Shown: piece after piece, positions 11,277 through 24,144 of the stretch
Position numbering within the stretch: the first letter of the stretch is position 1
Layout of the letters: each line of letters opens with the position of its first letter
Assembly: GCA_007922305.1 (NCBI GenBank)
Contig: ML677335.1
Coordinates: forward strand, 38,694,642 to 38,758,641
Length of the DNA: 64,000 nucleotides
Direction of reading: 5' to 3'
Source of the DNA: Dermatemys mawii
Taxonomy: Eukaryota; Chordata; Testudines; Dermatemydidae
Translations under genes and position numbers: made by a program
Notes under the pieces: generated by a model
The model's database searches: none
What the model was told of the DNA's origin: nothing
Seen by the model: the letters and a program-made list of their open reading frames with translations, nothing else

Positions 11277-11850
11277 TCAAGGCAGACTGTTACAATCTAG
11301 GGCCCAATCTCCAAACTGACCTGGGTGTGCAGGTTCTGCAAGGCACCCACTAGCTCTGATAAGGAAATGTTAGCCTAAGCAGCACCCATCCTGGCAGTCG
11401 AACCTGTCCCTTCTTGTTTTTGTTTGGGCTGCTCAGACTGCTGGACTGGGGCATGGGTGGTCAGGCCTAGTGGTTGGAGCTGGAGCCAGAGGCCAGGAAC
11501 AGCAATGACAGAACAGGAATCAGGAACCAGGAGTCAGAGAAGAGTCAAGAACCAAGAAAGGGAGCAAGGCAGTCACAGGAGCAATTACACCTGTCGGAAG
11601 AAGCACTGAACAGCCAACCACCTGCTGGTACTACTGGACTAAGAGCACACCCACTGACTAAGAGCACACCCACTGGCTCCCTTCAACCAGTCAGTCAGGC
11701 AGGTCAGCCAGTCAAGAAGTTCTGCTGTAGCCCGTCTGGCCTCTGCATTAGTCTCCAGGCAAACTGCTAGTCCCAGACTCAGCTGTAGAGTCTCGCTCCT
11801 GACTGCTGTGAAGTGTACTGAGTTTCCATATCTGCCACCTGGTATGTAAA
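11277..11850. repeat. Probable dispersed repeat with small internal duplications, class unknown
   Basis: The stretch has purine-rich 'aggaaccaggagtcagag' type text at 11465-11580. It also holds a direct duplication of 'gactaagagcacacccactg' (about 11637-11656 and 11656-11676) and 'agtcagtcaggcaggtcagccagtca' at about 11690-11716. I recall similar 'gagccaggaatcaggagtcag' text in turtle repeats, but cannot name the family or find ends. Two overlapping forward ORFs here (61 and 98 codons) are of low-complexity composition and not called. Confidence 0.45.
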
Positions 11851-13880
11851 TCAAAGTTGTTCTGCATGTTGTGGCATTTACAGAAAACTGGAAATTCAGT
11901 TATATTTGAAGTGTTAATATTTAGGTAAGAAATTCATTCCGGGGAAGGTGGATCAGTAACTCTGGTTCTTTTATTAACTGGCAGACCTGCTGTGGGGCTC
12001 AGGCACGTTATGGATAAGGAGGCAAATTCTACTCTCATTTATTACACATGTGGGCCTACTAAATGCAGGTCAGGGCAAAACTTGGCTCATAATATATTTG
12101 AGAAGATGCTGGTAGTTCACTACTTCAGTTCTGCCAGGCATGCAATTGGGGATTGGCAATCATGGCATTTTGAAAGACAGTCACCCCAATTGTTGCTGTT
12201 TCAAAAGGGACATTTTGTTTTGAGCATGTTAGCAAAGTTATTCAGAACTCAAATTGGTCCTCATCAGACTTGATGATATAAAGAGCTCCCGCAGCAAAAA
12301 CACAAGGACTGTTTCTGCACAGCTTTAGCATTAAATGAAGCCAAGGCACAGGTTATCGTGAAATAACAACCTAGTGCCATTAGCATCTTTGAGCAGGAAG
12401 TTGTCTGGACAGTGAGACATTGTTTTCCAGGGAAACGTAATATATTGCCTGCATGAAATCTCACATTGTTTATTGTGAAATGAATATGCACTTCACCTGG
12501 GCCAGCTTAGGACAGAAGCATTTACAGGGATATTAAAGCAACTGCTGGCATTTGATTCCTCTGTAAGTCAACAATCTCACAACAGCCAGTTTAAATATCA
12601 GGATAAAACTAGGTTGTCCATGAACTAAAGATTTTAACAACCACATTGCTGGAACTCCATCTCCATAGTAAATTCTTTCCCTTGATTTTTACCTTCCTAT
12701 TCCCTTCAATAACTAAAAGACACCCTTTTTGATTAGTAAAAAAAAACACAAAAGAATGGAAGAGGGACATCAAAATCTTTCCATTAGACTCAGATCACAT
12801 TATTCCCAAATACTCAACACTGAAATAGATTGTACTATACAGGGATATTTAGAAGTCATTCACTACTCAAACAAGCATTTCTCTTTCACTCACTCACTGT
12901 CTAGGGAATATTTATTTCTCAGGGAATAGAATTATTATGTTTGATTTGGCAGTACTGTGGAAGCAACACATGGCTTATAATGAAGGCCCAGAGTGCTGCT
13001 ACTATTATTGGTATCCAGTTATGTCATCAAAATGTTCTCACATGTCAAGAGCAGGTGTCCCCACTGCTCTTCTATAAATAAAAGCATTTTTATCCAGGAC
13101 TGTGATTTAAAATGAAAGTAGCAGCAAGCAAGCAACTCTTCATAAGAGCATGCAGACAGAGGAAGACAATTGATTAGGCATTATTTTAGTTTATCTAAGA
13201 AAAAAGGCAAAAATACATGGTAAAGACAGACAAGTCAGCACAGTGCACAACACGTTATAGTTAACAGAGTATCATAAAAGCGTGAGCATTCTGGGACGCT
13301 GCTGGAAGATTAAAGTGCTCTATGAAGAGTATTCTAACACATGTTGGGGAATGTTTTAGGAGAAAGTAATAGTTAACTTGAACCTTCTCTCAAAATTTGA
13401 ACCAAGCCCTAACTTTTTTAAAGGTTTGAAAAAAAGGTTCTGTTTATGTTTTCATTGATTGCAGTGGCAGAAGCTCAGAGCTGCCAAAAGAGGGCTGTGT
13501 TTGCAGTTTTTAACAGGCGGTGCCCTGCAACTTATTCATAATCAGCCTCAAACCTACCCCTTTGGGGCCTGAATTCAAGGTCCTCTGTAGTCTGCAAACC
13601 CAGCATATGTTGATAAATGTTGTAGGCTTGCACAACTGAGAAGCTGACATATATATCCCTGACCCTTCTACCCACTCCAGCCCATTCATCTTGCAATGAA
13701 CTTTGGGATACACCTATGTACCTTTTAGGCTCCAGGTCTAAACACATGAGGTTGCACAGCTTAGAGAGACAAAGGGACACTATGCCAGAGTGTTACAGCT
13801 GGATTCAGGGGAGCAGCAATGTCATCCTTATCCCACATTTTCTCTGAGATTTTGGAGTGCCTGGGAAGCAATTGCGCCTT
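11851..13880. other. No gene seen
   Basis: Single-copy-looking DNA with no recognisable ORF product. The 82-codon minus-strand ORF at 13532-13780 has no domain I know and lies outside recognisable repeats, so it is treated as chance. Confidence 0.4.
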
Positions 13881-13889
13881 CTAGAGAGG

Positions 13890-15635
13890 AAACCATGAAG
13901 CCCCTACAGCACGAGAATAAATCTACAAAGACACACTCCTAGAGCCCCATCCAGGGGTATTCTATATGCAACCTAAGATCCATAAACCTGGAAATCCTGG
14001 ATGCCTCATCATCTCAGACATTGGATTCTTATAGTAGGATTATCTGGATATTTGGACTCTCTCCTCAGACCCTACGCTACCAGAACTCCTAGCTATCTTT
14101 GAGACACCACCAACTTCCTGAGGAAACTACAACACATTGGTCATCTTCCTGAAAACACCATCCTGGCCACCATGGATGTAGAAGCACTTTATACCTGTAT
14201 TCCACACGAGGATCGATTACAAGCTGCCAGGAACAGTACCCCTAATGAGGCCACAGCACACCCAGTGGCTGAGCTTTGTGACTTTGTCCTCACCCACAAC
14301 CATTTCAGATTTGGGGACAACTTATACCTTCAAGTCAGCAGCACTGTTATGGGTACCTGTATGGCAACATTTTTATGGCCGCCTTAGAACAATGCTTCCT
14401 CAGTTCTCGTCCCCTAGCATCTCTCCTCTACTTCGCTACACTGATGACATCTTCATCATATGGACCCACAGGAAGGAGGCTCTTGAAGAATTCCACCTGG
14501 ATTTCAACAATTTCCACCCCACCATCAATCTCAGCCCGGACTAGTTCACACAAGAGATCCACTTCCTGGATACTACAGTGGAAATAAGTGATGGTCACAT
14601 AAACACCAACAAATACTGGAAACCTACTGACTGCTAAACTTACCTATAGGCCTCCAGCTTCCATCCAGGACACATCTAGGGTGGCCAGACGTCCCAATTT
14701 TATAGGGACAGTCCCGATTTTGGGGTCTTTTTCTTATATAGGTTCCTATTACCCCCCCACCCCCATCCCGATTTTTCACATTTGCTGTCTGGTCACCCAA
14801 GACACACCACACTATCCATTGTCTACAGGCAAGCCCTAAGACACAACTGCATTTGCTCCAATACCTCAGACAGACACAAACACCTACAAGATTTTTATTA
14901 AGCATTCTTAAAACAACAACATCCACCTGGGGAAGTGAGGAAACAGATTGACAAAGCAAGATGGGTACCCAGAAGTCACCTACTACAGGACAGGCCGAAG
15001 AAGGAAAATAACAGAACACTACTGACCATCACATAAAGCCCCCAGCTAAAACCATTCCAGTGCATCATCAGCGAACTACAGCCTATCCTGGAAAACAGGG
15101 CTTTGGAGTGGTGCTCCACCCCAAAGCCCTGCTGGAAAATGATCTTCCACTCTCACAGGCCTTGGCAGGCAGGCCATTCCTCACTTACAGACCGCTCCGC
15201 AACCTGAAGCAAATACTCACCAGCAACCACACAACTGAAACACTAACGCAGGAACCAATCCCTGTAACAAACCCATTGCCTTCTCTGTCTCCATATCTAC
15301 TCTTGTGACACCATCATAGGACTCAACCACACTAGGCACACCATCAGAGGCTCATTCACCTGCAGATCTACTAATGTGATATATGACATCATGTGCCAGC
15401 AATGCCCCTCTGCCATGTACATTGGCCAAACTGGACAGTCTCTACATAAAAGGATAAATGGACACAAATCACATGTCAGGAATGGTAACATTCAAAAGCC
15501 ACTAGGAGAACACTGCAGTCTCCCTGGACACTCAATAACAGATTTAACAGTAGACATTCTTCAACAACAAAAACAGACTTCAAAGAGAAACTGCAGAGCT
15601 ACAATTCATTTGCAAACTTAAAATCATCAGTTTGG
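13890..15635 (+). pseudogene. Penelope-like retroelement, decayed: reverse transcriptase plus GIY-YIG endonuclease
   Basis: Penelope-like elements encode an RT followed by a GIY-YIG nuclease, and both parts are readable here in order. The RT begins with text encoding a 'PKIHKPGNPG'-like motif (about 13973-14000). It continues through 'MDVEALYTCIPHEDRLQAA' at 14172 and 'VMGTCMA', to the catalytic 'RYTDDIFIIWTH' with the YTDD box at 14437-14448. The reading frame shifts between the 14172 and 14245 ORFs. A 120-bp MITE at 14679-14798 splits the element. The nuclease part at 15376-15560 shows 'IYDIMCQQC' and 'MYIGQTGQSLHKRINGH', a good GIY-YIG core with its Arg. Stops and frameshifts make it non-functional as one protein. 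I am confident of the class; the Neptune-type lineage is a guess. Confidence 0.88.
14679..14798 (-). mobile_element. TA-flanked MITE (copy 1), inserted in the Penelope-like element
   Basis: The ends are 'gggtggccagacg' and 'gctgtctggtcaccc', an inverted pair. The left flank is TA; the right flank is AA, perhaps a decayed TA. The body holds 'cccaattttatagggacagt' and 'tttttcttatataggttcct'. Copies at 38897-39015 and 63813-63934 are the same element in the other orientation. A TA target points to the Tc1/mariner group. The minus-strand ORF at 14624-15019 crosses this insert and is a shadow. Confidence 0.85.
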
Positions 15636-15649
15636 TACCTTTGCTGATA

Positions 15650-17545
15650 AGCTGAGATGCTGCATAAAAGCAGCTGAAATTGAAAAGCCAAAGGAGGCAA
15701 AGGGAAGAATCTCGAACAAAATGAAAAGCTTATTGGAGAAGTGGAGAAACATGAAAAGGAGCTCGGACAACAACCTCGAGTACTCCATTCTGTGCAAGCT
15801 TATACGGCGAAAACTGAAGAATGACTTTGAGAACTTCTGGAAAGAAAAGCTCTTCAAAACAGCTGAATCATGGAAGAGCCTCTGAACATGCAAGCGGAAA
15901 TTGATGCAGTACAGATTGAGCGTAATAGCACTGAGAAACAAGGATGGAGAGAGAGTAATCAACAGAGCAGTGATGGAGGAGGTCTGCAAGGACTTCTATA
16001 CAGAACTATTCAAATCAAGAATCAATGTCCCTCTCCCAATGCTCCAAGAGTCAGAAGAACGTGTGCCCCCAATAATTGTCAGCGAAGTTCGAAGCGCACT
16101 ACACCAGATGAAGTAGGGAAAAGCTCCAGGCAAAGATGGAATAACGTCAGGAAAAGAACTTCTGCAGGTGGCGAAGAACTTAGGAAGGCCCTCACTTTAA
16201 GATTCAGTCAATAACTTGAAGAAGGAAGAATACCATCAAGCTGGAAGAATTCGAACATCATCTTGCTGCACAAGAAGGGTGATCGAGAAAATCTTAAAAC
16301 TACTGCGTTGTGTGCCTGCTCTCTCACATCTACAAGCTCTTTACAAAGGTGATAACGAACTGACTCTCGCAGAGTCTGGATGAACAACAGCTGAGAGAGC
16401 AGGCAGGATTCCAAAAGAATTTCAGCACGATCGACCATATATTCATCCTCAGCCAGCTCCTAGAAAGAGCGAGGGAATACAAACTCCCACTGTGGGGACT
16501 ACGAAAAGGCCTTCGATAGCGTCAAGTTCAATGCAATATTAAAGGTACTCACAGAGCAGGGCATTAACACGCAGTACATCAGTTTGTGGAAGGAAGCAAA
16601 TACTCAATGCACAACAGACATTACTCTTCTCAAAATTCCCCTCTGCATCCCAATCAAGAAAGGTGTGAAGCAAGGAGATACGATTTCACCGAAACTATTC
16701 ACCACCTGCCTCGAAATGGTTATGAACAAGATCAACTGGAGGAGTGCTGTTAACATAAATGGAGAATGACTATCTCATCTCAGATTCATGGACGAAATCA
16801 TGCTAACTGCCGAAACCAACCAACCGCAGAGCATGCTACGAAGACTCAATAAGAAAAGCAGTCAGGTCAGCCTGAAAATGAACTGCTGAAAAATGCAATA
16901 TATGTGGTCAGATGTCTTATAAAAAGCCCGAATAATGGTAGCAGGAGAAGAAATTGAAGAAGCGGAACAGTACGTATATTTGGGCCAAGAAGTCAATATG
17001 CATCAAGGCCTGAACAGAGAACTTTTGTAAACGATTTGAGCAGGATGGTGAGCATTCAATTCCATCAAAGACGTCCTCAAAGGAAAAATCGACAAGACCA
17101 CATGCGCAAATATCTTCAATTCAATTGTATTGCCAGCCAAGTTGTATGGCAGTGAAACGTGGGCACTAACAAAGAGAGTAGAGCAGAGGTTGTTGACAGC
17201 TGAAAGGGAAATGGAACGAGCTATGTTGGAAATCTCCCTTCTGGAGTGCATCCCAAACCAAACTATCAGAGAATGCAGCAGTGTGAAAGATATTGTCGTG
17301 GAAAGCAGACATAACAAGATGTGATGGGCAGGCCACATGGCACAGTTCATGGACAACAGGTGGACCGCAATCATTGCTGAGTGGTGTCCGTGAGAACAGA
17401 AAAGACCACTCAGCTGGCCTCCAAGAAGATGGGAAGACGACATTGGTAAACGTTTCGGATGAATGTGGAGAAGAAAGGCAAGAGCGCAAGAAGAATGGTG
17501 GACGTGTTGTGATCAGCGCAGTCTTAATGACAGTTGAAGACTGAT
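15650..17545 (+). pseudogene. RTE-clade LINE reverse transcriptase, 5'-truncated and decayed
   Basis: The product order is that of an RTE-1-like RT. 'LRNKDGERVINRAVMEEVCKDFYTELF' is read near 15930-16010. A 'GKAPGKDGI' box follows the stop at 16114. 'DYEKAFDSVKFNAIL' lies near 16500, and 'IPIKKGVKQGDTISPKLFTTCLEMVM' in the 16584-16769 ORF. The C-terminal 'LYGSETWALTKRVEQRLLTAERE' is in the 17130-17324 ORF. Several in-frame stops and frame changes break the gene. The catalytic FADD position reads Phe-Met-Asp-Glu at 16785-16796, so the enzyme would be dead even if restored. The N-terminal endonuclease domain is absent. It begins within about 15 bases of the Penelope-like element's end and runs in the same direction. 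Confidence 0.88.
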
Positions 17546-18117
17546 TGATCCAAGTGGTCCAGGTGATAATCAGAACAATTTCTGCACAGAACTGTGTTCA
17601 TGCCAAGGCAATGAAGACAGTGGTAACCAACATACTTTTGACAGAAATCCTGATTAACATGATAATGACATTGACTAGAAATGGCACCGGCACTATTACA
17701 TTTCAATGATACCTGTGCAAATTTATTATTAGATTTTGTTTTACCTTTAGATTGTTGTTGTGATGCTTAGTTAAAAGTCACAAAGAAATCCAGTTTTATG
17801 TTTTAAATGCATTGTCATTAAACTAACAGAAACAATGGCAAATATTTCCAAGTGGTCATTTGAGTAAGGTGATAGTGTCATTGTTTATCCCCATTTCTAT
17901 TTTATTGGAACCACTTGACAGCCCAACATCACACCTCATCTTAAAGTAGACCTAAGCTTTCAAATGATGTGCATGAGTGTAGAGAGGGTACAATAAGTTG
18001 GCCAAATCGGTGGTGTCTGCTGCTCACCTAAAGCAAGTCTGAGTTACAGCCCCTCCCTCTAGTAGAATAGAATTGAGAGAAAGTTGGAATTTCCATCCCA
18101 TGAGAAATGCTAATATG
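17546..18117. other. No gene seen
   Basis: AT-rich, no recognisable repeat after the RTE 3' end. The exact RTE 3' terminus is uncertain and may extend a few tens of bases into this stretch. Confidence 0.4.
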
Positions 18118-18512
18118 TCAACATTGTTTTGTTCTGAATCGTGATGAAATGTTGAAATAGCAAAATTTTTGCAGAACAAAGAGCTCCAAACAATTCAGTT
18201 CAGACATGACTAAACATTTTGGCATTTTTGACAGAGATGAATCCAAAATCTAAGTGTTTGTTTTGTTGAACTGACCTGAAACACTTCATTTTGAATCAGT
18301 TCAGCTTTAAAACGCATTTCTCTATTGTTGCATTTTGCCTCATGGGATGTATATTTGGATTTTTGGCCCAAAAGAAAATATTTTGTTTCCATGTTCCCAA
18401 TGGCAAATTGAAAATTTTCAGCAAAAATCAATGTTTGACTATGCCAAATTGTACAGAAACTGCATTTTCTGTCATAAAATCAACCCAGTGGGAAATTCCC
18501 AACCAGCTCTAC
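18118..18512. repeat. AT-rich dispersed repeat ending in 'cccaaccagctct'
   Basis: The text begins near 'aacattgttttgttctgaatcg' and ends 'gggaaattcccaaccagctct' at about 18510, a terminus I remember for an AT-rich turtle repeat. It holds 'gaaatgttgaaatagcaaaatt' and 'aaattgaaaattttcagc'. Two overlapping ORFs here (60 and 82 codons) are by-products. Boundaries are approximate. Confidence 0.5.
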
Positions 18513-19332
18513 AGTAGAGTTAGTGGGGCTTTAACATAAGCACATGATGGGCACTTCCAAAGAACTGCTCAATACATAGTAAGAGAGCACAGAGAATGAA
18601 TGAGTATTCCCCTAATATTGGCCTAACAGCTAAAGTTCAGTACTAAAATAAAATGAATGTGTAAAAAGAATAAAAACCATCATTAAAAAGCCGTTTTCAC
18701 TCAGACAAAAGAGAGGATACAATAGAAGTCTGGTGCTGTGCTCCTACTCCTTTGCTATGAAATACTCATAATAGTATTTAGAAAGCTATGTGTTTTTTTC
18801 CCATCTCAACACTGGGATCCCACCCCAATATGCACACATGCACACATATAAGAACCCTCAATTCTAGTCTGTTTTTTTTTCTATTTAGAATTGCCTTTTC
18901 ATGTAATCTTTAAAACAAAAAACTAAGCGTTAACAGAAAGGAGTAAAGAAAAGCCAAATTCTTTTTGGATGCATTAAAAGACAGCTTCCGTCAAACTTTC
19001 AACACTCCACAATTAGACTCAAGTAAGCTGCAATTCCGAATTGGGGCGGGGGTGGGGGGCTGGGAGGGAACCAAAGATCCCATTTTGCAGATGTGAGTTC
19101 TTCCTGACCTGAATAAAATTCTGCTACAAAAACAAAAACTGTAAAAAGAGATGGTGGGGGGAGGCTGCATAAAAAGTCAGTCTGGAGTTCTATACTTAAT
19201 CTTTCCAAACCTTAAATCATTTAATTATTCATCATATTTGGAGGCTTGCATAGACTTGGCAAATTGGGAAGTTTCTTTTCTTTCTTTAGTTTAATGTAAA
19301 AGAATCTGAAACCCCAAATCTTCTTCCCAACC
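18513..19332. other. No gene seen
   Basis: Contains simple T- and A-runs and a G-rich stretch at about 19044-19062 (gggg-cggggg-tgggggg). No gene or named repeat. Confidence 0.4.
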
Positions 19333-19340
19333 TCCTACTC

Positions 19341-20040
19341 CAGGGGTGGGCAAACTTTTTGGCCTGAGGGCCGCATCAGGGTTGCAAAATTGTATGGAGG
19401 GCCTCCCCAAACAGCCTGGTCCCTCCCTCTATCCAACCCCCTCCCACTTCCCACCTCCTGACTGCCCCCTCAGAATCCCTGACCCATCCAATACCCGCCC
19501 TGCTCCTTGTCTCTTGACTACCTCCTGCAGAGACTGTCCTGCCCCTAACCACGCCACAAGGACTCCGCCTCCTATCTCAGCCCCCCCTGCTCCTTGTCTC
19601 CTGATTACCTCCTGCAGAGACACCCCCGCCCCAACCACCCCCCTGGGACCCCACCCACTATTCAACCCTCCCCCACCCGCTCTCTGTCCCCTGACTGCCT
19701 CGACCCCTATCCACATCCCCGCTCCCTGATGGACTCCCACTCCCTATCCAACCCCGCCATTCCCCATCCCCTGACTGCCCCTGCAGAACCTCCACCTCAT
19801 CCAACTGCTCCCTGCCCCTTATCCAACCCCCACCCCCCACCACCTTACCACACTGTTCAGGGCAGTGGCCAAAGCCAGACATCCTGCCACACAGCTCCGC
19901 CCCCACAAAGTGCTGCCCATGTGGCAGTGTTGCTGCGGAGGGGCAGTGGCCGGGGCGATCTTCTCTGGCAAGCTCAAGGGCTAGGCAGGACGGTCCCGCA
20001 GGATGGATGTGGCCCGCGGGCCATAGTTTGCCCACCCCTG
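19341..20040. mobile_element. hAT-type non-autonomous transposon, 700 bp, with perfect 8-bp target duplication
   Basis: The left end 'caggggtgggcaaactttttgg' and right end 'ccatagtttgcccacccctg' form a perfect 15-base inverted repeat (CAGGGGTGGGCAAAC). The 8-bp tcctactc lies directly outside both ends (19333-19340 and 20041-20048), the target length of hAT elements. The 'gcccgcgggcc' near the right end and 'gcctgagggccgc' near the left extend the inverted terminal region. The interior is C-rich with repeated 'ctccctgactgcccc' and 'cctcctgcagagac' text, forming Pro-rich ORFs on both strands (up to 191 codons). These lack any transposase motif and are not genes. Confidence 0.95.
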
Positions 20041-20048
20041 TCCTACTC

Positions 20049-23000
20049 TCTAGAACCCCAACCCAATTCTGCCCGCATGCACCCATCTCTGGAGGTCTGT
20101 AGACACAGGATTTCCTTCCTGCAGACCTCAGCATATCTGCAGGGTGGAGTGAAAGCAGGGGGCTTGTGAGGGAGGCGATTAGAAGGTCATCTGCCCGCTT
20201 TCTATAGGCCTATTAAATTTAGCAGATGGGGAGAATCCAAAGCAATTCCCCCACCCCCTTATTCTGCTCCCCATGCTTGCAAGAATTTGGAAGTTATGAA
20301 TTTCCTGCAAACCTATGAGTCTTTTCAGATTATTTTTTTAAATGAGATCTTAGGCCTCCAGCAGTCCTTTGATATCCCATATGAAGCTCATCTTCCCTAA
20401 CAATGTTATTAAAAAACAACTTTGGCCATTTGATTTTAACTAGCTAAATTATCCTGAGCACAAGGCCTCTGCTATTGAGCAGAGAGTCTAGTAAGGTAGG
20501 TTGTGTAACTCATCTTCTTTCAATTTATTTTACTACACAATGACAAAAAAATTCAGAACTCTTTTTAAAGCTCTAGGATGCCATAATTTAATAACCACAT
20601 GTCTGATTCCCTTCAAATTTTCTTCAAAAATTCTACCTTTGATCCAGATCTAACCTACCAATTTTGAGGCCCCTACAGTTCTTTTTGAAGGGATAAGGGA
20701 ACAAAATGAGGATTCCAATGGAAACTCAGTTGTAACCGTAACCATTTAGTAACTGCTGTCATTCCACAATCTCTGCAAGGATTCATTCTAATGCACAAGT
20801 AAATTGAGATTTTGCACTATTCACATACTTGAAAATCACATACTGGACATCTCAGACTTCAGTATAAATATCTTGGACATGATTGATGAGATTGAGAGGA
20901 TGGATGGACAAAGAGGTAACAAAATGATTATTTGCAATCTGATCATCTTGATTTGGTGGTGTTTTCTCCATAAAGCAGATACAGATTTAACTAGATAACC
21001 TTGCTATTGATTGGGTGTGAACCATAGGAAGCAGTTCACAATATGACCAATCCAAAGTCCATTGAAGACAATGGGAGTGTTTCTATTGATCTTAATGGAT
21101 TTTGGATCAGACTATCAGAGCATCTCAAGGAGGCAATATAGTTGAGTGTTCAGATGTTTCCTTAAATAAATGAAAATTTGAGAGCTGTGGATGGGACAAA
21201 GAAACGGTTTGATAACTGGATATGCAGAGCAACAATACAATCCATACCATCAACTTCTCTTCACTGCAGGCCTAGTCCAAAACCCATTAAAAAAAAAATC
21301 TATGGGAAGGCTACCACTGACTTCAGTGGGCTTTCAGACTGCTCATACAGTATTACAAGAATTTAGAGCAGAAGCAAATATTACCATATTACTATTTAAA
21401 AGAATGCTTACAACACTGTAGGCTCACAGTGTTTGTGTAAAGCAGTGTGCAAGCAATTTTCCTCGCACAGATGAACAATTGAAACACTGTAGCATTCAGC
21501 CCTAGTCACTCCTTAGTTCTGGCCAATTTACAGGAGCTCTAAGCCAACAGTGAAGTTTTTCATAGTACCACAAGGTCTGGTGGTTGCTGGTTCATTTTTC
21601 ATCTCTTGCTCTGACTAGTAAATAGACAGAGAGGAAAATCCTACCTCTCCTCCCAAAGACACAGCCTCACTTCTGCGGTGTTAAAGGCCTAACAGTGGAG
21701 CAGACCCAGTGTGCTTCTGCTATGTGATGTGGTGGGGGAAGAATGACTTGTGCTTCTGACAGGGCCACACCTCCTGGGCATCACGGAGCACAGCTCAAGG
21801 ACGACATCTGTGCTCTAGTGTAACTCACACTAGGAGAATGTAGGCCTTTGTTACTCTCTTCTAGCTAGGCCACATAAAGCCTTGAGGCCCCTATCTGACA
21901 AAGCACTGACACATGGGTTTAACTTTGAAGTCAATGGGATCACTCATGTGTCTATAGTTAAACAATGCTCAAGAGCTGTGATGAGTAAGGGGTCTTAGTA
22001 TTGTAGCTCAAGCAGTTGCAGCTCATGCTTTTACATGTGATAGGTCCTCATCCCCACCAACAGTCTAAGCAGGACTGGATTTACTAGCCTACAAGGGGTT
22101 TGGAGAGGTACAGTGGGATAAGGATAGAGATGTCATTACTGGATCCCATGACTGTGGATCCATGCCAACCACACCCCCTTCAGGGAAAGGAAGCTGCAGC
22201 AGCTGCAGAGTGAGTCTCTGGGTGTTCTTTGATGCGAGGATGCCTGCTCCCACCCCTTGTCTGTCCCAAGGCTCTCTGCAGAACCTCCCAGTGTGCAACC
22301 CATACACTTAGGTTGTGCATAGGATCCCAAAATTATTGTGCAGTAGGATAAAACAAAGATGTGCATAGCCAGAGAAGCCTACAATACTAAAGTTGCTTTG
22401 AGAAATATGCTTTTGTTATCCAGCACATGCATTCAACACACCCAACTGTTATTGACTTTCACCTAGGAATATATCACCCTTGTTGCTGTAGTTTCCTTAA
22501 TGAAAAATCAAGAAAAGTTATTCAACTATAAGTCACAAGGGACCTCTAATTGCTCTATGAAAGTTTTTGATGACCCACAGGAGAATTTGCATACAGGCTT
22601 TTTGGATATGTCATCAGTCTTGAATCTTCTCTGACAGTTGTGCTCCTCACTGTTTTAATTGTTAACTGATATTTTTGGGGTTTAGTTTACCCATTAAGGA
22701 GGGTTTTTTTAACTGCTCTGTGTCTAAATACACTTTGTCTCATAATAATTAACAAAGCTGATTAAACTTTAATCACAACTTGCTGAGTTTCATGTTCTGA
22801 TTCTTTTAGTTTATGTTTATAAGACTGTCACTGTGTCAGAGTTGCAGCTACTGGGTTGCTTGCTTTGGTTGTAACCACTAAGCAGATCTGTTTGGTTCCT
22901 TATTATCCTATAAAAGACGCAATCAGGCCCAGGTTTTAAATCTGTTGCTGTGAATTGATTAGGTAACTGATATGCTTTCCAGACTCCCCCAAAAAGGAAT

Positions 23001-24144
23001 CTACCTGATGCTGAAGTGAAGCATCTGGGGTGAAACACGTTTCACTGAAAGTGGAAATGTCGTTGCATTATACTTTTTATAATGCAAAGCTGCACCTTAA
23101 AGACAATGTCCATAAATTCCTCGGAACTTCCCTCTTACTGTCCCCACAAATTGATCACAATATATCAGACCACATTAGCTGCAGGTCAAGTTTCACATTT
23201 CAAAAAATTCTACAGGCAGCAGAGAATAATCAATAGATCTGGCATGAAGCATTTGCCCAGAAACATGGCATAATTGGCTTTAACCACAAAAGATAGCTAA
23301 GTCTGTTCGGTTACATGATGAGATTTGTTTTACATTTTCTTAAGTCATCTCATACCCTGCTTTTTCCAAGGCTGTCTTCTTGCTTCTTATAGCTACTTAA
23401 TAATTGGTTTCTTCAGTCAGCAAAATTCAAGGTAAACCTAAGGTCAGGCTCAAGGCACTGGAACATGGATTATAAATAAATGTAGCTGAGCATATGTGGG
23501 CAAAATATAGAACTGAAGCATTTCATATTGACAACTGGGCTCAGAACTTTTTGCAATGCACAAAAATGGCTAAGTTCACAAGCTGGCAATTGCAAATCAT
23601 CCCATCACTCAGGATGGATTTGCCCTTGCATTCAGAGTTCAGTGTAATTAATGTGAATGTCACAGTCCATGAAGAAGCTACTAGAAGGGCAATTTGTGTT
23701 ATAAAGGATTAATCTTCAGCAGAAAGTTTAAAGGTACAACATATCCTGCAGCCAGTATGCAGTATTACACTTGTTGATGACAAAGGCTGGTCATAAAATA
23801 GGGGACTCTTTTCTACTACAAATTTCAAAACATAAATGAAAAATTTTCATTTTATTCAGAAAAATTTCCCACTGTTTTTTGAAAAAACAATTATGAATGA
23901 AAAATCTTCATTTTCAGTCAAATTCAATGGGATCAAAATGGATATGTTTGTTATTTGGGTCCCCTCCCATCAGGTACAAATAATAATATTGGAGATGAAT
24001 TTCACCTTATATAAGCAGCAATAGTTTGGTAACAGCTACTACTTCTCACTGGAACTCTTACGTATTTTACAGCATGTTGTCTGTATTGAAATATGTGTTT
24101 AGCTACAACTGGAAGTTGCTGCTCTTAAGAAAATACTTTCTCCT
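20049..24144. other. No gene seen; a few short palindromes
   Basis: Two dispersed palindromes occur: 21045-21112 ('aatccaaagtccattgaag' with 'cttaatggattttggatcag') and about 21893-21990 ('gacaaagcactgacacatggg' around 'gaagtcaatgggatcactcat'). AT-rich inverted text ('gaaaaattttcattttattc') lies at 23830-23930. No ORF has a recognisable product. Confidence 0.45.
21045..21112. repeat. Short dispersed palindrome ('ggatcc-aaag-cccattgaag' type)
   Basis: The arms 'aatccaaagtccattgaag' and 'cttaatggattttggatc' are near reverse complements, with a centre of about 30 bases. No coding potential. It is one of about ten such palindromes in the window. Confidence 0.65.

Noticed and set aside
14624..15019. 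131-codon minus-strand ORF
   Set aside because: Antisense shadow crossing the MITE and the Penelope-like element.
17003..17489. Minus-strand ORFs of 146 and 107 codons
   Set aside because: Antisense of the RTE LINE, whose sense-strand C-terminal motifs are clear.
19346..20169. Pro-rich ORFs on both strands (127, 191, 103 and 158 codons)
   Set aside because: They lie inside or run out of the C-rich body of a hAT MITE with perfect target duplication; overlapping ORFs on both strands are a composition effect.
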